Shown here one piece after another: positions 1-7,469 of a DNA stretch of 64,000 nucleotides; the stretch's first letter is position 1; each line of letters opens with the position of its first letter. Source of the DNA: Agathobaculum hominis. Its GTDB lineage: Bacteria > Bacillota > Clostridia > Oscillospirales > Butyricicoccaceae. The DNA lies in contig NZ_JACOPK010000006.1 of the NCBI RefSeq assembly GCF_014288055.1, forward strand, positions 138,419 to 202,418, given 5' to 3'. The translations under genes and the position numbers were made by a program. The notes beneath the pieces are model-generated. The model was not told the DNA's origin and did no database searches. It saw only the letters and a list, made by a program, of their open reading frames with translations.

Positions 1-132
1 ATGAGCGAGGACGAGCAGTACGCGCTGCTCGCGACCGACGGCATGCTCGTCAAGCGTCCGCTGCTCATCGGGGAGGACTTCGCGCTTCCCGGCTTCAGGG
101 AAAAGGAATGGCGGGAAAAGCTGAACGGATAA
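1..132 (+). CDS. ArsC/Spx-family reductase, C-terminal fragment
   Basis: The window opens inside this gene; only the last 43 codons are present and they end at TAA. The visible tail carries the LLATDGMLVKRP block followed by a short GF-x-EKEW end. This is the typical C-terminus of the ArsC/YffB/Spx thioredoxin-fold family, where the Arg-Pro segment lies near the substrate site. The first ATG of the window is in frame but is probably internal, because the family is usually 110 to 120 residues. The redox Cys, if there is one, lies outside the window, so arsenate reductase cannot be told from an Spx-like or uncharacterised member. A strong intrinsic terminator follows directly. Confidence 0.7.
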   Translation: MSEDEQYALLATDGMLVKRPLLIGEDFALPGFREKEWREKLNG

Positions 133-141
133 GCACCGTTT

Positions 142-174
142 TGCCCGGAGCAGAAGCTCCGGGCAGTTTCTTTT
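142..174 (+). terminator. Intrinsic terminator after the ArsC-family gene
   Basis: A perfect 9-bp stem (TGCCCGGAG / CTCCGGGCA) with a 6-base loop is followed by GTTTCTTTT. It lies 10 bases after the stop codon. Confidence 0.8.
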
Positions 175-194
175 CAGATATTCGCAAAAAAGAG

Positions 195-223
195 TTGACA
201 TAAGACGTCTGATGCTGTATAAT
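195..223 (+). promoter_or_regulatory. Consensus sigma-A promoter for the tRNA-Ser pair
   Basis: TTGACA at 195-200 and TATAAT at 218-223 are both perfect and are separated by 17 bases. The first tRNA begins about 25 bases downstream. Confidence 0.85.
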
Positions 224-248
224 AAATCTTGCTTATCGGGCAAGACAC

Positions 249-337
249 GGAACGGTATCGAAGCGGTCATAACGAGGCGGTCTTGAAAACCGTTTGTCCG
301 AAAGGGCGCGTGGGTTCGAATCCCACCCGTTCCGCCA
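249..337 (+). tRNA. tRNA-Ser (anticodon UGA), CCA encoded
   Basis: The acceptor stem GGAACGG pairs with CCGTTCC, followed by discriminator G and an encoded CCA. The anticodon loop is CTTGAAA, giving UGA. The T-arm is GTGGG-TTCGAAT-CCCAC, and a long variable arm makes it a class II tRNA of 89 nt, as expected for serine. It is transcribed from the consensus promoter just upstream, probably together with the next tRNA-Ser. Confidence 0.95.
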
Positions 338-341
338 TTTA
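318..341 (+). repeat. Direct repeat, first copy (3' end of tRNA-Ser)
   Basis: The last 20 bases of the tRNA plus the following TTTA are repeated exactly at 431-454, giving two 24-base copies 113 bp apart. This has the form of an att-type repeat at a tRNA 3' end. Confidence 0.8.
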
Positions 342-380
342 TGGAACCGGGTGAGTCTGGGATTCGAAAGGCGGCTCTTG

Positions 381-403
381 GCAGCATGCCGGCGGCATGT
401 TGC
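381..403. repeat. Hairpin between the two copies of the tRNA-Ser 3' repeat
   Basis: GCAGCATGCC pairs with GGCATGTTGC around a 3-base loop with one G-U pair. There is no T run after it, so it is not a normal terminator. It lies in the 89-bp insert between the duplicated tRNA ends. Confidence 0.6.
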
Positions 404-430
404 AACTGCCGTGGATTTTCCGCAGAAAAT

Positions 431-454
431 GAATCCCACCCGTTCCGCCATTTA
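431..454 (+). repeat. Direct repeat, second copy (tRNA-Ser 3' fragment)
   Basis: This is an exact 24-base copy of 318-341. No 5' tRNA half lies in front of it, so it is not a tRNA gene. It may be the trace of an excised or decayed small integrated element. Confidence 0.75.
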
Positions 455-503
455 CTTTGGCTGAGACGGGAAGAGAGACCACGAAAACTGCATAACTTGA
501 CAT

Positions 504-594
504 GGAGACGTACCCAAGCTGGTGAAGGGGCTCCCCTGCTAAGGGAGTAGGTCGAGAAATCGGCGCGAGAGTTCAAATCTCTCCGTCTCCGCCA
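504..594 (+). tRNA. tRNA-Ser (anticodon GCU), CCA encoded
   Basis: The acceptor stem GGAGACG pairs with CGTCTCC, then discriminator G and CCA. The anticodon loop CTGCTAA gives GCU. The T-arm is GAGAG-TTCAAAT-CTCTC and the long variable arm is that of a class II serine tRNA. It has no separate promoter at a sensible distance and is probably co-transcribed with tRNA-Ser(UGA). Confidence 0.95.
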
Positions 595-598
595 TATA

Positions 599-638
599 AA
601 TCCTCGTGATCGTAAGGTCACGGGGATTTGTTGCGTTT
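599..638 (+). terminator. Terminator of the tRNA-Ser unit
   Basis: The stem AATCCTCGTGA / TCACGGGGATT (one G-U pair) is followed by TGTTGCGTTT. The T stretch is interrupted, so it is of moderate strength. Confidence 0.6.
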
Positions 639-843
639 GAGGAAAAATCCTGCGCAAAAAATCGTCAGTTAGACGAAAAAATCATTTGAATTCGTGCAAA
701 CTGCGAAAAAATCCCGGCGCGGAAGCGCCGCTTTTTGCCGCATTTCCGAGGCGAAATGTCGGAAATGTACGGAAAGTCCTGTCCGAACGGGAGAAAGCTG
801 CATTCCGGTTTGTCACTTTTTACAGGTTCATTTTTACATAAAC
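639..843. other. Gene-free stretch before the first LTA-synthase gene
   Basis: No supported gene lies here. A GC-rich hairpin at 715-730 (CGGCGC / GCGCCG, loop GGAA) followed by CTTTTTG could be a second terminator. The rest shows no clear signal. Confidence 0.5.
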
Positions 844-872
844 TTGACATTTCTCTGATTTTCGTGTATAAT
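844..872 (+). promoter_or_regulatory. Consensus sigma-A promoter for the first LTA-synthase-like gene
   Basis: TTGACA (844-849), a 17-base spacer and TATAAT (867-872) lie about 60 bases before the start codon. A further lone TTGACA lies at 903-908. Confidence 0.85.
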
Positions 873-934
873 TTCGCACTTGTGGAAGATAGAATTTACG
901 ACTTGACATACTGTGAAAAATCGGGGAGAAATGT

Positions 935-2800
935 ATGAAAAAACTCATTTTATCCTTAGCACGCCGGGTGAAAAACCTTGCGGCGCAGGGGAGGACGGCA
1001 TGGAAGCAGGCGAGCCGCTGCCGCAGGGAGCGGATTCTTGTGCTGCTGATCTCGCCGCTCACCGCGTTCTGGCTGATGCAGTTCTTTTTCGGCGCGATGC
1101 CGTGGGAGATCAATCCCGGCGCGGCGCTTGCGAACTGGATCTGTCTCGGCGCGGTCTACTGGCTCGCGTGCGGCCTGTTCGGCCATGTCGCGCGGTTCAG
1201 CGTGCTGCTGCATCTGCTGGCAGGCGCGTGGGGTACGGCAAATTATTTTGTCTCGAACTTCCGCGGCACGCCCATCCTGCCGTGGGACTTCTCCGCGCTG
1301 GGCACTGCCGCAGCTGTCGCGGACAGCTATCAGTTTGCGGTGACCTGGGAGATGGTCGTGGGCGTCATCCTGCTCGTGGTGCTCGCGTGGAGCCTGCGCC
1401 ATCAGTACAGTGAGGACCGCTTCCGCGTCGCACCCGGCGGCTTCCGCCGCCGCATGATGATGGTGCTCGCCGGTGCGATCTGCCTCATTCCGGTGCTGCA
1501 TCCGCAGCTGCTCGGCCTGTTCGGCGTCAAGACCGACGTCTGGGACCAAACGAGCGTATACCGCTCGAGCGGCGCGGTCGCGGAGTTTCTGCGCAATACC
1601 GAGTTCATGGAGGTCGAGCAGCCGGAGGATACGGCGCCGGAGACCGTCTCGGCTATCGTGAGCGGAGCGAAAGCCGATCCGCTGCCCGCGGTTTCGGCGC
1701 AGCACCCGAACATCCTCGCCATTATGAACGAATCCTGGGCAGATTTCGAGGATTTCGGCAACATAACGCTGAGCGAGAGCACGATGGATTACATCAAAAG
1801 TCTGGATAACGCGGTCGTCGGTCATGCTTATACCTCTGTGTTCGGCGCAGGCACGAGCACGAGTGAGTTTGAGTTTCTGACGGGCGATTCGATGGCCTTC
1901 CTGCCGTCGGGCAGCATCCCGTATCAGCAGTACATCCTCGGCGCGTCCGACTCGCTCGCGACGCTTTTGAAGGGATACGGCTACGAAGCGCGCGCCTTCC
2001 ATCCGGGCGAAAAGACCTCGTGGCAGCGCAATATAGCATATCCGCGCCTTGGCTTTGACTCGTTCAAGTGCGGCGACGATATGGATGTTCCGCAGACCGA
2101 CGAGCACGGCTACGTCAGCGATGACTCGGATTTCAGGCAGGTCATCTGGGAGTTCGAGCACAAGCAGGAGGGCACGCCGCTTTTCCTGTTCAACGTCACC
2201 ATCCAGAACCACGGCGCGTATACGGTCGAGGATTATCCGGCCGAAGTGACCGTCGAGGATGCGCCGGGCGCGTATCCCAAGGCGGAGCAGTATCTGACGC
2301 TTGCGAACAAGACCGACGAGGCGTTCCGTCAGCTCGTCGAGTATTTCGAGCAGCAGACCGAGCCGACCATCATCGTCATGTTCGGCGACCATCAGCCGTC
2401 GGTCGAACAGGAATTTCTCGACATGGCCTACGGCGTCTCGGAGGACGGCATGACCATGGAGCAGTACATGGATAAGTTCAAGGTGCCGTTCGTCATCTGG
2501 GCGAACTATCCGCTGACCGGCGAAAAGCCGGGCATCACGAGCCTGAACTTCCTCGCGCAGTACGTTCTGCGCGACGCAGGCATTCAGACGAGCGCGTTCG
2601 GCTCCTATCTCTGGAATTTGACGAAGACCATTCCGGCGATGACGTTTGCCGGCTATTTCGACAGCGAGGGCAACGCATACAGCCACCTTGAGACGACCGA
2701 AATGACCGACCTCATCAGACAGTATCAGACCGTACAGTATAACGAGCTGTTCGGCGGCACAGACAGGCAGAGCAGCCTGTTTGCGGCGCCGGTCTCATAA
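935..2800 (+). CDS. LTA synthase-like membrane sulfatase-fold phosphoglycerol transferase (paralogue 1)
   Basis: This 621-residue protein belongs to the LtaS/MdoB phosphoglycerol-transferase family, which polymerises or transfers glycerol-phosphate outside the membrane. Hydrophobic membrane segments fill roughly residues 33-100, 137-152 and 172-196. The extracytoplasmic sulfatase-fold domain starts near 255. Visible active-site elements are IMNES with metal-binding Glu266, GAGTSTSEFEF with the candidate nucleophile Thr307, a QNHGAY segment and FGDHQP. The start follows a GGGGAGA ribosome site and a consensus promoter. It is monocistronic and ends at a strong terminator. A second paralogue with the same motifs lies at 37853. 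Whether the product is LTA, a glycolipid or another polymer cannot be read from the sequence. Confidence 0.88.
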   Translation: MKKLILSLARRVKNLAAQGRTAWKQASRCRRERILVLLISPLTAFWLMQFFFGAMPWEINPGAALANWICLGAVYWLACGLFGHVARFSVLLHLLAGAWGTANYFVSNFRGTPILPWDFSALGTAAAVADSYQFAVTWEMVVGVILLVVLAWSLRHQYSEDRFRVAPGGFRRRMMMVLAGAICLIPVLHPQLLGLFGVKTDVWDQTSVYRSSGAVAEFLRNTEFMEVEQPEDTAPETVSAIVSGAKADPLPAVSAQHPNILAIMNESWADFEDFGNITLSESTMDYIKSLDNAVVGHAYTSVFGAGTSTSEFEFLTGDSMAFLPSGSIPYQQYILGASDSLATLLKGYGYEARAFHPGEKTSWQRNIAYPRLGFDSFKCGDDMDVPQTDEHGYVSDDSDFRQVIWEFEHKQEGTPLFLFNVTIQNHGAYTVEDYPAEVTVEDAPGAYPKAEQYLTLANKTDEAFRQLVEYFEQQTEPTIIVMFGDHQPSVEQEFLDMAYGVSEDGMTMEQYMDKFKVPFVIWANYPLTGEKPGITSLNFLAQYVLRDAGIQTSAFGSYLWNLTKTIPAMTFAGYFDSEGNAYSHLETTEMTDLIRQYQTVQYNELFGGTDRQSSLFAAPVS

Positions 2801-2806
2801 AGAAGA

Positions 2807-2850
2807 ACCCCGCTGCGGTGCACAAAACCGCAGCGGGGTCTTTGCCTTTT
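2807..2850. terminator. Bidirectional terminator between convergent genes
   Basis: A 13-bp perfect stem (ACCCCGCTGCGGT and its complement) is flanked by T-rich sequence on both strands. It serves the LTA-synthase-like gene and probably also the minus-strand ABC operon. Confidence 0.85.
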
Positions 2851-2900
2851 CCGGCCCGGACTGAGACCGGAAAACGAAAAAGGGAGGTATTAGGTTAGGG

Positions 2901-4082
2901 TCAGGCTTCGAGATTGAGACCGGTCTCGCGGTCGAACAGGTGAGCGGTGGCGCCGCTGAAGGTGAATGAAACCTCCGAGCCGATGGCGTAGTTGTTCGCG
3001 TTTTCAAGCTCTGCGGTCGGCACGATGATGATGGTATCCGTGCCGCAGGCGGAGATGTGGAGATGGACCGCGCTGCCCATCATTTCGCTGACGTTCACCG
3101 TGCCGCAGACCATCGCGTTCGGGTCACCGGTGAGCAGCAGGTGCTCGGGACGCACGCCGAGGGTGACAGAGCCAGGCCTTACGCCGTTCTTCTTGAGCTT
3201 TGTCTGCTTCTCATCCGATAGGAAAACCTTTGCCCTGTCGAGGACGACGGCGTACCTTCCGTCCTCCTGTACGAGCTCGGCGTTATAGAAGTTCATCTGC
3301 GGCATTCCGATGAAGCCGGCAACGAACAGGTTCGCCGGGTGGTTAAAGACCTCCTGCGGCGTGCCGATCTGCTGGATGAGACCGTCCTTCATGATGACGA
3401 TGCGGTCGCCGAGGGTCATTGCCTCGGTCTGGTCGTGGGTGACGTAGATAAAGGTGGTGTCGATGCGCTGGCGCAGCTGAAGGAGCTCGGCACGCATCTG
3501 GTTGCGGAGCTTGGCGTCCAGATTGGACAGCGGCTCGTCCATGAGCAGGACCTTGGGTTCGCGCACGATCGCGCGGCCGATGGCGACGCGCTGACGCTGG
3601 CCGCCGGAGAGCGCCTTCGGCTTGCGGTCGAGGTACTCGGTGATGCCGAGGATGTTCGCGGCCTGCGCGACGCGCTGCGCGATCTCCTCCTTGGGAACCT
3701 TGCGCAGCTTGAGCGGAAACGCCATGTTCTCCGCGACTGTCATATGCGGATAGAGCGCGTAGTTCTGGAATACCATCGCGATGTCGCGGTCCTTCGGCGC
3801 AACGTCGTTGACGAGCGTGCCGTCGATGTACAGCTCGCCGCCCGAGATCTCCTCGAGACCTGCGACCATGCGCAGGGTGGTGGACTTGCCGCAGCCGGAC
3901 GGGCCGACGAGAACGATAAACTCCTTGTCCTTGATGGAAAGATTGAAGTCATGCACGGCGAGTACGCCTTCGTCGGTCACGGTGAGGTTGCTCCTGCGCT
4001 CCTCCGCGCCCTTTTTCTTCTTCTTTTTGCCATCCTGATGCGGATAGACCTTTTTGATGTTTTTAAGGATTACTTCAGCCAT
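2901..4082 (-). CDS. ugpC: Sugar ABC transporter ATPase, UgpC/MsmK/MalK family
   Basis: This 393-residue cytoplasmic ATPase energises CUT1 sugar importers. Walker A (GPSGCGKST) is near residues 60-68, the signature LSGGQRQR near 158-165 and Walker B LLMDEP near 179-184, with a TOBE-type C-terminal regulatory domain. It is the last gene of the LacI-led operon. Residues about 16-38 form an extra basic loop containing GKKKKKKG between the first strand and the segment leading to Walker A; MalK homologues normally have only a few residues there. Such ATPases often serve several permease pairs, so the substrate is not fixed by this gene. Confidence 0.95.
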   Translation of the reverse strand: MAEVILKNIKKVYPHQDGKKKKKKGAEERRSNLTVTDEGVLAVHDFNLSIKDKEFIVLVGPSGCGKSTTLRMVAGLEEISGGELYIDGTLVNDVAPKDRDIAMVFQNYALYPHMTVAENMAFPLKLRKVPKEEIAQRVAQAANILGITEYLDRKPKALSGGQRQRVAIGRAIVREPKVLLMDEPLSNLDAKLRNQMRAELLQLRQRIDTTFIYVTHDQTEAMTLGDRIVIMKDGLIQQIGTPQEVFNHPANLFVAGFIGMPQMNFYNAELVQEDGRYAVVLDRAKVFLSDEKQTKLKKNGVRPGSVTLGVRPEHLLLTGDPNAMVCGTVNVSEMMGSAVHLHISACGTDTIIIVPTAELENANNYAIGSEVSFTFSGATAHLFDRETGLNLEA

Positions 4083-4115
4083 GTCTTGCTCCTTCTCTTG
4101 TACATCGGCGGACGC

Positions 4116-5111
4116 TCAGGGAAGATAACGGGCGCTTGCCGCGCCGTCCGCACAGATGGTGAATTCGAGTGCCCGGTGGGGCGGAATGGACTGACCGTCC
4201 ACGGGGGGACAGTCGGAAAAGTAAAGTTCGGCGCCGCTGTCCTTCAGCAGGCGCATGGTGTCGGGGTGAGCACTGTTGTAGCGGCGGTCGCTCGATGCAC
4301 AGCAGACGGAAAACCGCGGTCGGACTGCATTTACAAGCGCCGCGTCCGCGCCGTCAAGCTGACCGTGATGGCCGACCTTGAAGATGTCGGCGGCGAGCTT
4401 TTCGGGCGGTATGCCGCCGTAGCCGGCGCGGTTGGTGTCGCCGGGCAGCAGAATGCGGTTTTTGCCGAACGTCAGCCGCAGGATCAAGCTGAAATTATTC
4501 ATCGAGGCGTCGAGCGCGTCCAGCTTTTCGCGGAATTCCGGCACGCCCTGCGGCGTGCGGTAAAGCTCCTGCATGGACGCAGTGAGCGCGTCGGCGTGTG
4601 CCCCCGACGGGGCGAGCACCTCGGCGGTGAGGCCGGGCGCGAGCGTCAGCGTATCACCCGCAACGCTCTGCTCGATGCAGCCGCCGTGCTGCTCGACAAG
4701 GGCGCACAGCTTCCGATAGTCATCGAGCGCCGCGAGAAAATTGCGCTCGGACAGATTGCGCGCGGAGGCGTCGCCGAGCGGATGAAGCGAGCGGTAAAAG
4801 CCGGGCGGCAGGGTCTGCCGCAGCACAGAGGGAGGATGATCGCGGCACACGCGGAGCAGACCGCAGAGATGATCCTCGTGGATATGTGTGCTGACCGCGA
4901 GGTCGAGCCGCGGAAGCGGGGCGAGATACTCCTCTGCGCGGATGCGGCCGCTCGTGCGGTCGGCGAACTCGCTGTCCGCTGCGCTGCCGCCGTCGATGAG
5001 CGCATAGAAGCGTCCGTCCGGCCGGGCCGCGTCCGGGGCGTCGATGAGTATCGCTTCCCCGTAGCCCACGTTGATGAAGGTGAGCCGTAATTCGGTAGTA
5101 TCCTGTTTCAT
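4116..5111 (-). CDS. ComEC/Rec2-like metallo-beta-lactamase-fold hydrolase inside the ABC operon
   Basis: This 331-residue protein has the ComEC-type MBL fold. An INVGYGEAILI N-terminal strand is followed by the metal motif STHIHEDH, then LPGDTNRAGYGG, a KVGHHG block and a late SAHPDT segment. There is no signal peptide or membrane helix, so it is a soluble stand-alone hydrolase and not a DNA-uptake channel. It lies 6 bases downstream of the ABC permease and 33 bases upstream of ugpC, so it must be co-transcribed with the sugar transporter. That position is odd, and its substrate (a phosphodiester or a sugar-linked ester) is unknown. Confidence 0.8.
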   Translation of the reverse strand: MKQDTTELRLTFINVGYGEAILIDAPDAARPDGRFYALIDGGSAADSEFADRTSGRIRAEEYLAPLPRLDLAVSTHIHEDHLCGLLRVCRDHPPSVLRQTLPPGFYRSLHPLGDASARNLSERNFLAALDDYRKLCALVEQHGGCIEQSVAGDTLTLAPGLTAEVLAPSGAHADALTASMQELYRTPQGVPEFREKLDALDASMNNFSLILRLTFGKNRILLPGDTNRAGYGGIPPEKLAADIFKVGHHGQLDGADAALVNAVRPRFSVCCASSDRRYNSAHPDTMRLLKDSGAELYFSDCPPVDGQSIPPHRALEFTICADGAASARYLP

Positions 5112-5117
5112 AGGCAG

Positions 5118-6014
5118 TCAGGAGATCGCGCGTTTGATGTAAACGCTGGAAAGGATGAGGACCAGTATGGTCATGACGATGGCGCCGGCGCTGCCGAAGC
5201 CGAAGTCGAGCGATTTGATGCCGTAGTTGTAGAGGTACTGCGTGATGGTGGAGGTGCTGTTGGCGGGGCCGCCGCCGGTCAGCAGGTTTACCTTGTCGAA
5301 CAGACGGAAGCTGTCGATGGTGCGCAGCAGAGCGCAGAGCGCAAGACTGTTCTTGATGTTGGGGATGGTGACGTAGAACAGGATCTTCAGTGAGTTCGCG
5401 CCGTCGATGCGCGCGGCCTCATACTGACCCTGGGGAACGCTCTGGAGCGCTGCGTACAGCAGCAGGAACACGAACGGTGCGCTCTGCCATACGTCGATGA
5501 GGACGAGCATGCCGAACGCCGTGCGAATATCGGAAAACCAGTTGAAGACCGGCAGGTGGAGCGCCTGCAGGACCTGATTGACGATGCCGTAGTTGGGGGA
5601 GAGCATCATGCGCCAGCTCAGCGCTACCGTAACGGTCGGCAGCAGATAAGGCAGCAGCAGCAGGGTACGCATGGTTTTCTGACCCTTGTGCAGGCTGTTG
5701 ACGAACAGTGCCATTGCAAAGCCGATGAGCATCTCAAAAATAACTGCAAAGATGGTGAACTTGACGGTGTTCCAGATGGACTGCTGGAAATAGGGGTCCT
5801 TGAGCAGCTTGACATAGTTCTGGAAGACGGTGATCTTGGCCGGCGAGCGCAGATTGCGCAGCAGGTTGTAGTTGGTGAAGCTGTAGAAGAAGGTAAAGAT
5901 GAGCGGATAGGCCGTCATGATCAGCAGGATGACGACGGTCGGGGAAAGCATGCCGACACCGAAGCGTTTGGTCTGGCCTTCGGCGGTATTGAGTTTGGTG
6001 TGGGTTCGTTTCAT
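5118..6014 (-). CDS. Sugar ABC transporter permease, MalF/UgpA type
   Basis: This inner-membrane permease of 298 residues has six predicted helices. The EAA loop AARIDGANSLKILFYVTIP contacts the ATPase. The start was set at the ATG encoding MKRTHTKL, which has GCGAGG eight bases upstream. A longer frame to 6098 exists, but its extra codons run through a GC-rich hairpin and look non-coding. It pairs with the MalG-type permease at 7470 and the binding lipoprotein at 6148. Confidence 0.9.
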   Translation of the reverse strand: MKRTHTKLNTAEGQTKRFGVGMLSPTVVILLIMTAYPLIFTFFYSFTNYNLLRNLRSPAKITVFQNYVKLLKDPYFQQSIWNTVKFTIFAVIFEMLIGFAMALFVNSLHKGQKTMRTLLLLPYLLPTVTVALSWRMMLSPNYGIVNQVLQALHLPVFNWFSDIRTAFGMLVLIDVWQSAPFVFLLLYAALQSVPQGQYEAARIDGANSLKILFYVTIPNIKNSLALCALLRTIDSFRLFDKVNLLTGGGPANSTSTITQYLYNYGIKSLDFGFGSAGAIVMTILVLILSSVYIKRAIS

Positions 6015-6045
6015 AATTCTGGCCTCGCAATTCCGGGAGGTTGAG

Positions 6046-6092
6046 GAAAAAGTCAGCCGGGTGCAGCGGTCTGTGAGCCGCACCCGGCTGCT
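6046..6092 (-). terminator. Partial terminator between binding-protein and permease genes
   Basis: The 11-bp stem CAGCCGGGTGC / GCACCCGGCTG is followed on the minus strand by ACTTTTTC. In ABC operons such an internal hairpin typically keeps the binding protein more abundant than the permeases and stabilises its mRNA. Confidence 0.75.
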
Positions 6093-6147
6093 CTTCATCC
6101 GTTAGTCGAGGCGATACGCCTCATAGAAAGGGAGGGGAGATGGGGCA

Positions 6148-7401
6148 TCAGCCTGCCATCAGCGTCTCCAGCTGAGACTGTGCGTCAGCAAGTCCCTGGT
6201 CAACGGTCTTGACGCCGTTGATGATATTGTCCATTTCGGTGCCGAGGATGGTGTAGAACTGGGTCCATTCTGCGATGACCGGACGGTAAACGCCGCCTTC
6301 AAGCGCCTTGCATACGACTTCGTACTGCGGATAGGTCTTGAGGATCTCGGGGTCCTGCAGGCTGGAGTAACGGCACGGAACGCCGCCCTTGTCTACGGTA
6401 GACTTCTGAACGTCCTTGTCCATCAGGTAGGTCAGCAGCTCGGCTGCGAGCTCCTGATTCTGGCTGTTGGCCGGGATGCCGATGGTCCAGATGCCGTAAA
6501 CGTTCGCGTTGTGGGTCTCGCCGCCCTTGGATACTGCGCCGGAGAGGGCGATGTAGTCCGCGGCGGAATCAGCAGTCGGGGTGTACCAGCCCGGCCAGCC
6601 GATGCCCATGGTGCCGGCGCCGGTGTCGACCGATGCGATGAGGTCATCCTTGACCTGTGCTTCGCCGGTAGCGATGAGCTTGAGGTAGAAGTTCATGGCG
6701 TCCTTGAATTCCTGGGTGTTGACGGTCGGCTTGTTGCTGTCGTCGATGACCCAGCCGCCGTAGCTCAGCAGGATCGGCAGGAAGTCGACTACCGTGTTGT
6801 TCTGGCTGTCGCCGCGGTAGATGAAGCCCTTCTTGCCGTCGGCCTTTGCCTTTTCGCAGACGGCGAGCACGTCGTCGAGCGACTCGATGGTGTCTGCGGT
6901 GTAGCCTGCGGCCTTAACGTTCTCCTTGTTGAGCATGAGGACGGTAACGTTGCCGTAGTAGGGAGCGAGGTAAACGTCGTCGCCGACATAGCAGATCGAG
7001 GTGGTCGCCGGGATGATGTCGTCGTCGAGCTCATAGCCGAGGTCGGACAGGTTGGCGAGCACGCCGTTTTCGGTGAACTCAGCCATCCACGAGCCGTCTA
7101 CCATGCACAGGTCGTAGGAACCCTTCTGGTTGATGGCGTCGAGGGCGATGCCGGAATACAGGTCGGACTCGGAAAGCTCCTGTACTTCGCACTTTACGTT
7201 GTGCTCCTCCTCGAACTTGGGGAGGCACTCCTTGATGACGTCTGCATATGCGCCTGCGCGCAGGATGAGGTTGAGCGTGGTGGGCGAGCCGTCGGACGAG
7301 CCGCTGCCCTGTGTGTCGGTCGAGCCGCCGCCGGAGCCGCATGCGGTCATGCTCAGTGCCATTGTAGCTGCGAGTGCGCCTGCCAGTAATCTTCGTTTCA
7401 T
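6148..7401 (-). CDS. Extracellular sugar-binding lipoprotein of the ABC transporter (SBP family 1)
   Basis: The protein has 417 residues. It starts MKRRLLAGALAATMALSMTAC, a lipoprotein signal with the lipobox Cys near residue 21, and a Gly/Ser/Thr linker follows. The mature part resembles maltose- and multiple-sugar-binding proteins: an E-E-HNVKCEV start, a central APYYGN hinge region and an IGWPGW aromatic patch of the kind that stacks on sugar rings. The ATG was chosen because GGAGG lies directly upstream. The longer frame (to 7767) runs back through the upstream permease gene and is a shadow. It captures substrate at the outer face and delivers it to the two permeases. Confidence 0.93.
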   Translation of the reverse strand: MKRRLLAGALAATMALSMTACGSGGGSTDTQGSGSSDGSPTTLNLILRAGAYADVIKECLPKFEEEHNVKCEVQELSESDLYSGIALDAINQKGSYDLCMVDGSWMAEFTENGVLANLSDLGYELDDDIIPATTSICYVGDDVYLAPYYGNVTVLMLNKENVKAAGYTADTIESLDDVLAVCEKAKADGKKGFIYRGDSQNNTVVDFLPILLSYGGWVIDDSNKPTVNTQEFKDAMNFYLKLIATGEAQVKDDLIASVDTGAGTMGIGWPGWYTPTADSAADYIALSGAVSKGGETHNANVYGIWTIGIPANSQNQELAAELLTYLMDKDVQKSTVDKGGVPCRYSSLQDPEILKTYPQYEVVCKALEGGVYRPVIAEWTQFYTILGTEMDNIINGVKTVDQGLADAQSQLETLMAG

Positions 7402-7469
7402 GATTTTTCCTCCAATCATAACTCTCTGGAACTCTCTCTGTGGATCGGTGCGGCAAAGCCGCGGTATTG

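Noticed and set aside
497..502. TTGACA directly before tRNA-Ser(GCU)
   Set aside because: Two bases from the tRNA 5' end, so it cannot be its -35 element, and no -10 follows.
956..2686. 576-codon minus-strand open frame opposite the first LTA-synthase-like gene
   Set aside because: Arg/His/Ala-rich shadow of a GC-rich gene; no ribosome site or family motif.
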